Part shown: in pieces, positions 1 to 5,182 of the stretch | How the letters are laid out: each line of letters starts with the position of its first letter | Position numbering within the stretch: the stretch's first letter is position 1 | Assembly: GCA_018060635.1 (NCBI GenBank) | Contig: JAGOVR010000103.1 | Coordinates: 1 to 5,182 of the forward strand | Source: Bacteriovoracaceae bacterium | Lineage (GTDB): Bacteria > Bdellovibrionota > Bacteriovoracia > Bacteriovoracales > Bacteriovoracaceae | DNA: 5,182 nt | Reading direction: 5' to 3' | Translations under genes and position numbers: made by a program | The notes under the pieces: model-generated | What the model was told of the DNA's origin: nothing | The model's input: the letters and a program-made list of their open reading frames with translations, nothing else | The model's database searches: none

Positions 1-989
1 GTATAAGTTCCCCCAAGTGCCGCAAAAGAACCAAAGAGGATAGCTCTATTAACAGCATCTCCCATCATTCTCTTGGTAAATTTTTTCATAGATTTTTCAA
101 AAATTTTAAGGTTGAGAGCCGCTCCTCCTCCTATTCCAAGAAGGTTCGTAATTTCCTCTGTTTCAAACTTAGCAAAAGCAGAGGGGATTAAAAATTGTTC
201 TAAAAGACTAACAGCAGAAAGCAGAGTTTCTTTGTAGGAAGATAGAGCGATAGGGGCTTTTTCTAACTGAGTGTATTCATCTAAACTTAGAGATTTGTTT
301 GCATCACTACTCATGCTTTCCCATTCCTTAAAAAGAGCAATGGCATCTAATCCTTTTTTACTTTGACGTAGTTTAGAAGACAAATGGGCCAGAAAATTTA
401 AAGCATTTAGTTTTTTAAGAAAATGCTGAGGAGAGTTCTCCGCAGTACAAACGACAGTGGTAGAGGCTCCTCCGTCTGCGGCTTTAGAGAGTGCTTCAAT
501 AGTGGCAACAGCCGCCGCTACTCCCATAGCAGTAGTCGTGACTGTAGCTAAAGTTGTTTTTAATTTGAGAGCTTTGGCTTTAGTATCCGTAATATCTCTA
601 GAGGTTTTAAGAAAAACAGCAGGATCATTTTTATCTTTAGCTTCACAATAAGCTTTCTTTTTTTCTTGTAGCTTATTACGATAAGTAAAATAAGATAAAA
701 TTTCGTTACTAACAAAGAGAGAACTTGCCCCAAAATAAATCCACATGGAAGGAGCGGCTCCTTGGCACATCACAGGAATTTTAATTCCTACCATAGAGAC
801 AGCAGTAAAGGTTAAAAAATCCCACATACTGCTCATGTCAATATCTTTCCCTGAAACTTTTCCTTCAGTTTTATCAAATTCTTGTTCAGCTTCTTTTTCA
901 CAGGCAGGTTGCTCAGAAACAGCAAATCCTTGCAAAGAAAAGGAGCAGAGAAGACAGAGGGTGATGAGGTAAGAAAAAAGTTTTTGCAT
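1..989 (-). CDS. Unrecognised exported/membrane protein, 3' end cut by window edge
   Basis: I do not recognise this family. The frame is open from an ATG at 987-989 to the window edge: 329 codons without a stop, with the C-terminus missing. The N-terminus MQKLFSYLITLCLLCSFSLQ looks like a signal peptide, with a plausible cleavage after GFA (residue 23). Further hydrophobic stretches lie at about 55-74, 80-102, 145-168 and 311-327, so the mature protein is probably membrane-embedded or membrane-associated. Lys-rich segments (about 106-143 and 296-307) lie between them. Mature cysteines are at 30, 75, 115 and 181. A second signal-cleavage-like stretch (FLIPSAFAK, about 266-274) follows a hydrophobic run. 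An in-frame TAG (993-995) sits just upstream of the ATG, so the start cannot lie further up; the signal peptide supports it. The purine-rich AGAGG touches the ATG with no spacer, so the initiation context is odd. The gene is divergent from the CorC-like gene. Reality of the gene is fairly sure; function is unknown. Confidence 0.85.
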   Translation of the reverse strand, partial: MQKLFSYLITLCLLCSFSLQGFAVSEQPACEKEAEQEFDKTEGKVSGKDIDMSSMWDFLTFTAVSMVGIKIPVMCQGAAPSMWIYFGASSLFVSNEILSYFTYRNKLQEKKKAYCEAKDKNDPAVFLKTSRDITDTKAKALKLKTTLATVTTTAMGVAAAVATIEALSKAADGGASTTVVCTAENSPQHFLKKLNALNFLAHLSSKLRQSKKGLDAIALFKEWESMSSDANKSLSLDEYTQLEKAPIALSSYKETLLSAVSLLEQFLIPSAFAKFETEEITNLLGIGGGAALNLKIFEKSMKKFTKRMMGDAVNRAILFGSFAALGGTY

Positions 990-997
990 CCTCTAAT

Positions 998-1016
998 AGT
1001 AAGGACGTTCCTTATT
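998..1016 (-). promoter_or_regulatory. Inverted repeat in the leader of the 1-989 gene
   Basis: The 13 bases at 1001-1013 (plus strand AAGGACGTTCCTT) form a 5-bp inverted repeat around a 3-base centre. The pairing extends outward through 1000/1014, a G-T wobble at 999/1015, and 998/1016, giving about 8 bp with a 3-base loop. On the minus strand it lies 8 bases before the ATG of the leftmost gene. The only AAGGA-type ribosome-binding sequence there (1013 down to 1009) is inside the stem. It could be an operator or an RNA hairpin that hides the ribosome-binding site. On the plus strand a T run (1015-1020) follows the repeat, so it also resembles a weak terminator for transcripts antisense to gene 1. 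Its role is not established. Confidence 0.4.
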
Positions 1017-1033
1017 TTTTACAAGGTAAAATC

Positions 1034-1039
1034 TATAAT
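1034..1039 (+). promoter_or_regulatory. Possible -10 element for the CorC-like gene
   Basis: A perfect TATAAT hexamer lies in the divergent intergenic region, oriented toward the CorC-like gene. No good -35 is found at 16-18 bases upstream (CTTATT at 1011-1016 matches poorly). If used, transcription would start near 1046 and give a leader of about 220 bases. TATAAT is frequent by chance in DNA this AT-rich, so this is only a candidate. Confidence 0.2.
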
Positions 1040-1183
1040 CCTTTTCCAAGAGCAAGTGGTGATTGAAACAGATAAATATCATGCCTCAAAAAGTTTGCTT
1101 TTTACGGTCGTCAAGATTTATTTTTGTCTCAAAATGGGGAGTAAGTTCTTTATTTTAGAGGATTCAGTTCTGTTATTAGACGA

Positions 1184-1210
1184 AGCTTTAAAATAAAGCT
1201 ATTATGCTTT
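1184..1210 (+). promoter_or_regulatory. Two mutually exclusive hairpins upstream of the CorC-like gene
   Basis: The segment AAAGC at 1195-1199 can pair with GCTTT upstream (1185-1189, within a 7-bp stem 1184-1190/1194-1200 with a 3-base loop) or with GCTTT downstream (1206-1210, 5-bp stem, 6-base loop). Both cannot form together. The arrangement recalls an attenuator, but the stems are short and AT-rich, and only a brief T run follows. This is a structural observation; regulation is inference. Confidence 0.25.
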
Positions 1211-1249
1211 TCTCAAAACTATGCAAACTTTTCTTATATTTCTCTTCTC

Positions 1250-1254
1250 AAGGA
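1250..1254 (+). promoter_or_regulatory. Ribosome-binding site of the CorC-like gene
   Basis: AAGGA lies 10 bases before the ATG at 1265, a slightly long but acceptable spacing. I see no ATG, GTG or TTG in the same frame across roughly the preceding 95 bases, which supports the ATG at 1265 as the start. Confidence 0.6.
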
Positions 1255-1264
1255 CAAAAAATTC

Positions 1265-2581
1265 ATGATAGATGATTTTCTATGGCTTCAGTGGATGCTT
1301 TTTTTAGGAAGTCTTTTGCTCTCGGCTTTTTATTCTGGTTCCGAAGCGGCCCTTGTTTCTCTTTCAGTTGATCGCACCAAACAACTTATTGAAGAGGGAG
1401 GGAGTAAGGGGCGTGCTCTCGGCTACCTCTTAAAATATTCCAATGAACTTCTCACCACTATTTTGGTGGGAAATACCTTAGTAAATATTTTTGCCGCAAC
1501 TCTTATTACAGAAATTACAGAAAAATATTTTGGTCATGATGTCATCTCTGTCAGTGTTGGATTTACCACATTTGTCGTACTTCTCTTTGGAGAGATTATT
1601 CCTAAAACAATTTCTAGGAGACACGCTGAAGCCTTAGCTGTTCCTTGTATTTGGATTTTGATGTTTAATTTTTATTTTCTCTATCCTGTTACCAAATTAT
1701 TTACTTGGATTATTCGAGTCATATTAGGGAAAAATGCTCAAGTGCGAGGCAGAATTATTACTAAAGATGATATTGAATTTATGGTCAGCCAAGCAGAGCA
1801 AGATAAGAGTATGGATTCAAAACAACTAGATCTGCTTTCTTCTATTTTAGAGTTTCCTTCTATTCGAGTGAAAGATGTGATGGTTCCTCGTCAAAATGTT
1901 ATGGCCATTCCTAAAGGGGCAACTTTTGGGGATGTAGTCAGAGTTGTCAGAAGTTCTGTACATAGCCGTTATCCTGTTTATGATGGGAATTTAGATAACA
2001 CCATTGGATTTATTCATGTGAAAGACTTGGCTTTAGTTTCTAGTGAATCAAAAAATAATTTTACGATTGAAAATTTTATTAAGAAATCTTTTTTTGTATA
2101 TGAGTCTATGCGCATTCAAACTGTTTTTGATTCCATGAATAGAAAAAAAGTCCATCTGGCCATGGTTAAAGATGAGATGGGTGTGATCACAGGAATTCTA
2201 TCTTTAGAAGATATTATGGAAGAAATTTTTGGAGAGATTCAAGATGAACATGATGAAGATGAACTTTCTAAAACTAAAGAAGCGACTAAAATCTTTAACG
2301 ATGGATTAGTTTTACGTGCAGATGTGAGACTGCGTGATTTAGATGAAGAATACGATATCACACTTCCTTTAGATGAGGATTATACCACTCTTACAGGTTT
2401 TATTTTAGATAAGTTAGGGCACCAGCTCCCTAAGAGAGGTGCTATCATTATTTGGGAAAATTATTACTTTGAACTTATTAATGTGGTTGAAAATGAGATT
2501 CGTGAAGTTCTTATTCGTGATGTGAAAGGGGAGAGACATTTTTATTCTAAAAGAGAGCCTGTCGGCCCTCTTTCAGAATAA
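1265..2581 (+). CDS. CNNM/CorC-family protein (DUF21, CBS pair, CorC_HlyC)
   Basis: Inner-membrane protein of the CNNM/CorC (HlyC/CorC) family, whose characterised members take part in Mg2+ (sometimes Co2+) efflux or homeostasis. At 438 residues it has the usual full length. Residues about 6-160 form the DUF21 membrane domain: hydrophobic helices at about 7-30, 62-83, 94-112 and 126-152, with family motifs SGSEAAL (24-30), a GNT in the second helix (69-71) and FGEIIPKTIS (108-117). The cytoplasmic part begins near 165. VMVPR (205-209) opens the CBS pair, with RYPVYDG (235-241) and IGFIHVKDL (247-255) in CBS1 and DEMGVITGILSLEDIMEEIF (303-322) in CBS2. An acidic linker (322-333) leads to the CorC_HlyC domain (about 345-422; YTTLTGFILDKLG at 373-385). 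CBS pairs in this family bind adenine nucleotides. The gene is divergent from the 1-989 gene and convergent with the next. Substrate is inferred; close paralogues of unknown role also exist, so no symbol is given. Confidence 0.95.
   Translation: MIDDFLWLQWMLFLGSLLLSAFYSGSEAALVSLSVDRTKQLIEEGGSKGRALGYLLKYSNELLTTILVGNTLVNIFAATLITEITEKYFGHDVISVSVGFTTFVVLLFGEIIPKTISRRHAEALAVPCIWILMFNFYFLYPVTKLFTWIIRVILGKNAQVRGRIITKDDIEFMVSQAEQDKSMDSKQLDLLSSILEFPSIRVKDVMVPRQNVMAIPKGATFGDVVRVVRSSVHSRYPVYDGNLDNTIGFIHVKDLALVSSESKNNFTIENFIKKSFFVYESMRIQTVFDSMNRKKVHLAMVKDEMGVITGILSLEDIMEEIFGEIQDEHDEDELSKTKEATKIFNDGLVLRADVRLRDLDEEYDITLPLDEDYTTLTGFILDKLGHQLPKRGAIIIWENYYFELINVVENEIREVLIRDVKGERHFYSKREPVGPLSE
2550..2573. terminator. 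Possible weak hairpin between convergent genes
   Basis: A hairpin sits inside the last codons of the CorC-like gene. The outer stem is AAAGAG (2550-2555) with CTCTTT (2568-2573); after an A-C mismatch (2556/2567) the inner stem is GCC (2557-2559) with GGC (2564-2566) around a TGTC loop. Read on the minus strand, downstream of the 2597-3658 gene, it is followed only by TTTTAGAAT; on the plus strand there is no T tract. It may slow transcription from both convergent genes, but it is not a canonical intrinsic terminator on either strand. Confidence 0.35.
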
Positions 2582-2595
2582 AAACAGAATAAAAA
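2574..2595. repeat. 11-bp perfect tandem duplication at a stop codon
   Basis: CAGAATAAAAA occurs at 2574-2584 and again immediately at 2585-2595 with no mismatch. The first copy contains the TAA stop (2579-2581) of the CorC-like gene. The second copy nearly fills the 15-bp gap before the stop codon of the convergent gene (2597-2599). It looks like a recent slippage or small duplication. Confidence 0.9.
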
Positions 2596-2596
2596 A

Positions 2597-3655
2597 TTAA
2601 AATCGTGTAATTTTCTTAACTTTTTTGAATAGATCTTTAGCTTCATCGTCTTTAAATTTATCAATACGTTTTGCCACATCTTTTCCTGTCATGCCTTTAT
2701 AAAGGTAAGTATAACCTATCCAAATATCAGTCGCATCCCAATTAACTCTATCAAGGGTAGCTCCTTTAGGCGGTTCCCATTTTTTCATTTCTTCCAGAGT
2801 TTGTGTCACTTGAGTTGGAGTGACATTACTCTGAGTTTTTGGAACTCGGAGCCATATTTTCATATGATCTTTAAAATTTTCTACCCACACAACATAGCCG
2901 TCATAGCCCATAGTCCAAGTTCCATCTACCCCTTGTTGCGAGGCAATTTCATAACCTTCTGCAAAGAGAGGGTAGAGAATAACCATTTCAGGCTTACTTA
3001 AAGTCGTAATGTCGCCTTTCAATTTACGCCAAAGGCTAGCATTGGTAACTTCTTTGCTAGTATGGATATCACAAAGAGTCCATTCAGATGTTCGCATAAG
3101 AAATTTTAACCTTTTGGTAATATCAGAGGGACTGACTCCTGCACTGTAAGGGTATTCTGCGGTAACCGAATAGATCTCGTCATTTCCACGAGCAACATTG
3201 ACAGTGACATCACTAAACTCTTTAGAGAATTCTTTTTTGCGTTTTTCTAAAGCTTTTTCCATATCTTCTAAATAAATATTTTCAACTTTTTGTGCTTGAA
3301 AATAATAAGTGGTCTTATTTCCATCATTAGCAATGACGGCAGGCGCAGTATAAGTCATAAGCTTGTTGTAGTTATTAGAAGTTGAATTCCAATTATTAAG
3401 AACAGAGCAAGACATACTTAGAAGGACTCGCCATGTCCCTTGCGTGGTAATCCCTTGGACTTCCTCTATTTTGGTAGCATTGGCATTTCGGGTTAAGCTT
3501 TTATTTTGATTGCCATGAATTTTACCAATTTCGTTATAGGCTTCTACTAATGCAGGTTGATATTCATCTTTAGTATAAGTTGTTTTTTTTGCGGCTAAAG
3601 CTAAATTGAGAGAGAAAACATAAAAAACACTTAAAATCAAAAAATAAAACTTCAT
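2597..3655 (-). CDS. Exported two-module protein of unknown function
   Basis: I do not recognise a named family. Two adjacent ATGs (3656-3658 and 3653-3655) are possible starts. I chose the second because AAGGA (3666-3662) is 6 bases from it and only 3 from the first; the first adds one Met, and residue numbers here count from it (353 total). Residues 2-22 (MKFYFLILSVFYVFSLNLAL...) form a signal peptide cleaved after about A22, so the mature protein should be in the periplasm or outside. No lipobox or later membrane helix is seen. The mature part contains two diverged copies of one module (about 74-188 and 246-336). Each starts with GTW and has two strand-turn-helix elements with the pattern [VIM]-x3-[DQ]-hydrophobic-x2-x-[LI]. 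Two cysteines (84, 196) could form a disulfide. A Lys-rich tail ends the protein. The gene follows the AgmX/PglI-domain gene in the same direction after 77 bp and may be its partner. Confidence 0.88.
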   Translation of the reverse strand: MKFYFLILSVFYVFSLNLALAAKKTTYTKDEYQPALVEAYNEIGKIHGNQNKSLTRNANATKIEEVQGITTQGTWRVLLSMSCSVLNNWNSTSNNYNKLMTYTAPAVIANDGNKTTYYFQAQKVENIYLEDMEKALEKRKKEFSKEFSDVTVNVARGNDEIYSVTAEYPYSAGVSPSDITKRLKFLMRTSEWTLCDIHTSKEVTNASLWRKLKGDITTLSKPEMVILYPLFAEGYEIASQQGVDGTWTMGYDGYVVWVENFKDHMKIWLRVPKTQSNVTPTQVTQTLEEMKKWEPPKGATLDRVNWDATDIWIGYTYLYKGMTGKDVAKRIDKFKDDEAKDLFKKVKKITRF

Positions 3656-3661
3656 CATTTT

Positions 3662-3666
3662 TCCTT
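3662..3666 (-). promoter_or_regulatory. Ribosome-binding site that favours the second ATG
   Basis: On the minus strand AAGGA lies within an A-rich run. It is 3 bases from the ATG at 3656-3658 and 6 bases from the ATG at 3653-3655. The spacing fits initiation at the second ATG better, giving an N-terminus of MKFYFL rather than MMKFYFL. Confidence 0.55.
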
Positions 3667-3735
3667 TTTTAAAAGAGAGAGGATAAAGGTTAGGTACTAC
3701 AACTTAGTAGCAATGAAAAGATGTTTATTTTTTAA

Positions 3736-5182
3736 TTAATTACGTTGTCTAAAATAGAGACTTTGAGTAACGATAACACTGCCGCCCCCTTTGGGTTTGG
3801 GAAATTGAATATTACGAAAGACAGTGATCATACAATTTTTAAAAGCAGAGTTTAAATTCCCTTCTAGAGAGATTTGAGTTGCACGCCCATCAGCGCCAAT
3901 AGAAAAGCGGATAGGAAATTTGGTTCCACTGGTACTTAAAGATCCATTCATAGTTTTTTGATCACAATACTGATACTGCGGAATATGTTCTCGAATTTTT
4001 TTCTGAACAGCACTGGGATCAATAGAGCCTTGAATAGAAATATCATCAGGAACTTCTGCTACGATTATTTGATCTTTTTGAATAAGACCACTAGCTTCTA
4101 CTGAACTATCTATTTTCCCAGTAACATTTCCAGAAAGGTTAGTGGCAGAACCTTGTACAAAAGCTCGGTCTACTTTTCCTTGAGCATTACCACCAGTCAC
4201 TTTATGGGGTGTTCCTATTCCGAAGTTTTCAGAAATATTTTTATTAGACTCTATTTTTGCTTCTAAAACATTGGAATCTTTTTTGAGGATGGATCCCATA
4301 TTGTTTGGCATGACAATTGGTTTATATGTTTTTATCTCTACAGGAGTCGCTTTTACAGTCGGTTTGAGAGCAGGATTAAAAGGAGCTGGTGCTTTTTTAA
4401 GAGAAGGAGGAATAACAGGATTTGGTGTTGTTATGCCGCCCATCTTTGGTTGATATTTGATAGGAGTTTTAATTTGTAGTTTGGGGGGAGTGACAGGTTT
4501 GGGCTTAGGGGAAACTTTTGGTGCGGCAGGGAGAGGTTTCGTTACAACAGGCTTAGTTTCTGTAACAGGGGACAGTGTTTTTTCTTCTACGATTTTTTTC
4601 TCTTCTTTTTTTATAACCAGATCTGCTTTAGGCCGATAAATAGTTACAATTCTCTCAACTTGTTTAGGCGGAGCTTCCTCGAAAGTCACCAGAAGCTCTG
4701 AAACGATAAAAGCTACCAAAATAAAAAGAACGGCAGGGATGAGAGATTTTAAAAGCCTTTTATCTCTACCCATAAAAGGAGGAGATTTAACGGCAGGAGG
4801 CGCATTAACTTTGCGAATAAAAATTTGATGGTGATTTTTTTGAAAGCGGACAATTTGGTCATCATCTAAAACAAAAGAGCTTTTAGTATCAACGGAACTT
4901 GTCTGATTTTTAAGTAAGAGTAATTGATAGTCTTCAATATTTTCTATAAAAACGTGCTCATTTTCTATTTTCAAGAATGGCGTTTTTTTTGTGATAGAAG
5001 GGACGTAAATATCATGAATGTTTTTATGCGAAGGAGAGAGGTAGTATTCTCCTTTTTTTAAAGGTAAATACTCAGCAGAGAAAATTTGGTCATGATACAT
5101 AACCAAAACTTCCACGGCATATTCATTTAATTTATAGTTAAAGATAGGATAAATTTCATCGAGGTCTTCAAAAATATAATTA
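3736..5182 (-). CDS. TonB-like AgmX/PglI C-terminal domain protein, 5' end outside window
   Basis: Envelope-spanning protein with a TonB-like layout; 481 complete codons are visible. Residue numbers count from the GTG at 5113-5115. That GTG is not taken as the start: the frame stays open for 22 more codons to the edge, with no ATG/GTG/TTG and no ribosome-binding sequence ahead of the GTG. Residues up to about 115 form a cytoplasmic beta-rich domain, possibly FHA-like as in gliding proteins GltG/AgmX, though I see no canonical FHA residues. One membrane helix follows (about 122-144), then a Pro/Lys-rich periplasmic linker (149-270), a Gly/Asn/Ser-rich stretch (300-345), and the AgmX/PglI domain (about 362-456). 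Domain marks are the cysteine pair C384 and C428, FPIRFSIGADG (400-410), and FPKPKGGGSVIV (438-449) before a final SLYF. Related myxobacterial proteins belong to gliding-motility complexes; others act as TonB-like energy transducers. No ExbB/ExbD gene is in view, so the exact role is unknown. Confidence 0.88.
   Translation of the reverse strand, partial: NYIFEDLDEIYPIFNYKLNEYAVEVLVMYHDQIFSAEYLPLKKGEYYLSPSHKNIHDIYVPSITKKTPFLKIENEHVFIENIEDYQLLLLKNQTSSVDTKSSFVLDDDQIVRFQKNHHQIFIRKVNAPPAVKSPPFMGRDKRLLKSLIPAVLFILVAFIVSELLVTFEEAPPKQVERIVTIYRPKADLVIKKEEKKIVEEKTLSPVTETKPVVTKPLPAAPKVSPKPKPVTPPKLQIKTPIKYQPKMGGITTPNPVIPPSLKKAPAPFNPALKPTVKATPVEIKTYKPIVMPNNMGSILKKDSNVLEAKIESNKNISENFGIGTPHKVTGGNAQGKVDRAFVQGSATNLSGNVTGKIDSSVEASGLIQKDQIIVAEVPDDISIQGSIDPSAVQKKIREHIPQYQYCDQKTMNGSLSTSGTKFPIRFSIGADGRATQISLEGNLNSAFKNCMITVFRNIQFPKPKGGGSVIVTQSLYFRQRN

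Noticed and set aside
457..972. Two open plus-strand frames (457-651 and 745-972).
   Set aside because: They lie antisense to the long minus-strand gene with a signal peptide, have low-complexity translations, and no ribosome-binding site or family match.
882..1196. A plus-strand open frame of 104 codons that runs into the intergenic region, and a 25-codon frame at 1081-1158.
   Set aside because: The longer one overlaps the start of the minus-strand gene and has no recognisable protein features. The shorter one has no ribosome-binding site or supporting motif.
1235..1240. TATATT as a -10 element just before the CorC-like gene.
   Set aside because: There is no -35 at the right distance, and transcription from it would start at about the ribosome-binding site, leaving almost no leader.
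990..1264. A known Mg2+ riboswitch (M-box or similar) upstream of the transporter-like gene.
   Set aside because: The region is AT-rich with only short weak stems; I see none of the GC-rich conserved helices expected.
2801..3001. Plus-strand open frame of 66 codons.
   Set aside because: It is antisense to the exported two-module protein gene, which has a signal peptide, a ribosome-binding site and internal repeats.
3693..3711. Small inverted repeat (TACTA/TAGTA, 5-base loop) in the gap between the AgmX/PglI-domain gene and the next gene, as a terminator.
   Set aside because: The stem is only 5 AT-rich base pairs with no T tract after it; it does not support separating the two genes.
4271..4639. 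Two plus-strand open frames (4271-4453 and 4457-4639) rich in Gly, Val and Phe.
   Set aside because: They are antisense to the Pro/Lys-rich linker of the TonB-like protein; such codon bias keeps the opposite strand free of stops.

Overview
The window is AT-rich DNA, roughly 35-40% G+C by eye. It holds three minus-strand genes for envelope or exported proteins and one plus-strand gene for an inner-membrane transporter-like protein. A TonB-like protein with an AgmX/PglI-type C-terminal domain points to a Gram-negative bacterium. That family is best known from Myxococcota and Bdellovibrionota, and the low G+C fits the Bdellovibrio/Bacteriovorax side better than the GC-rich myxobacteria. This placement is an inference from gene content only; there is no rRNA or marker gene to confirm it.

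Layout from left to right. (1) 1-989, minus strand: a gene cut by the left edge, with 329 codons visible. It encodes a protein with a signal peptide and several hydrophobic segments, and I do not recognise its family. (2) 990-1264: a 275-bp divergent intergenic region with a near-perfect 13-bp palindrome beside the start of gene 1 and two alternative AT-rich hairpins in the leader of gene 2. (3) 1265-2581, plus strand: a complete CNNM/CorC-type protein (DUF21 membrane domain, CBS pair, CorC_HlyC domain), probably involved in Mg2+ efflux or divalent-metal homeostasis. (4) 2582-2596: a 15-bp convergent gap. An 11-bp tandem duplication covers it together with the stop codon of gene 2, and a hairpin lies just upstream in the coding end. 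(5) 2597-3655 (or 3658), minus strand: an exported protein of about 352 residues built from two diverged copies of one module, with no recognised family. (6) 3736-5182, minus strand: an AgmX/PglI-domain protein with a cytoplasmic N-terminal domain, one membrane helix, a Pro/Lys-rich periplasmic linker and a TonB-like C-terminal domain. Its reading frame stays open through the right edge, so the start lies outside the window.

How the genes may work together. Genes 6 and 5 run in the same direction with a 77-bp gap and no convincing terminator or promoter between them, so they may be co-transcribed. If so, the periplasm-spanning TonB-like protein and the exported two-module protein are candidates for one envelope machine. 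No ExbB/ExbD or TolQ/TolR motor gene is visible here. Gene 2 looks like an independent housekeeping transporter gene lying between two minus-strand units. No tRNA, rRNA, CRISPR array, insertion sequence or phage feature was seen.
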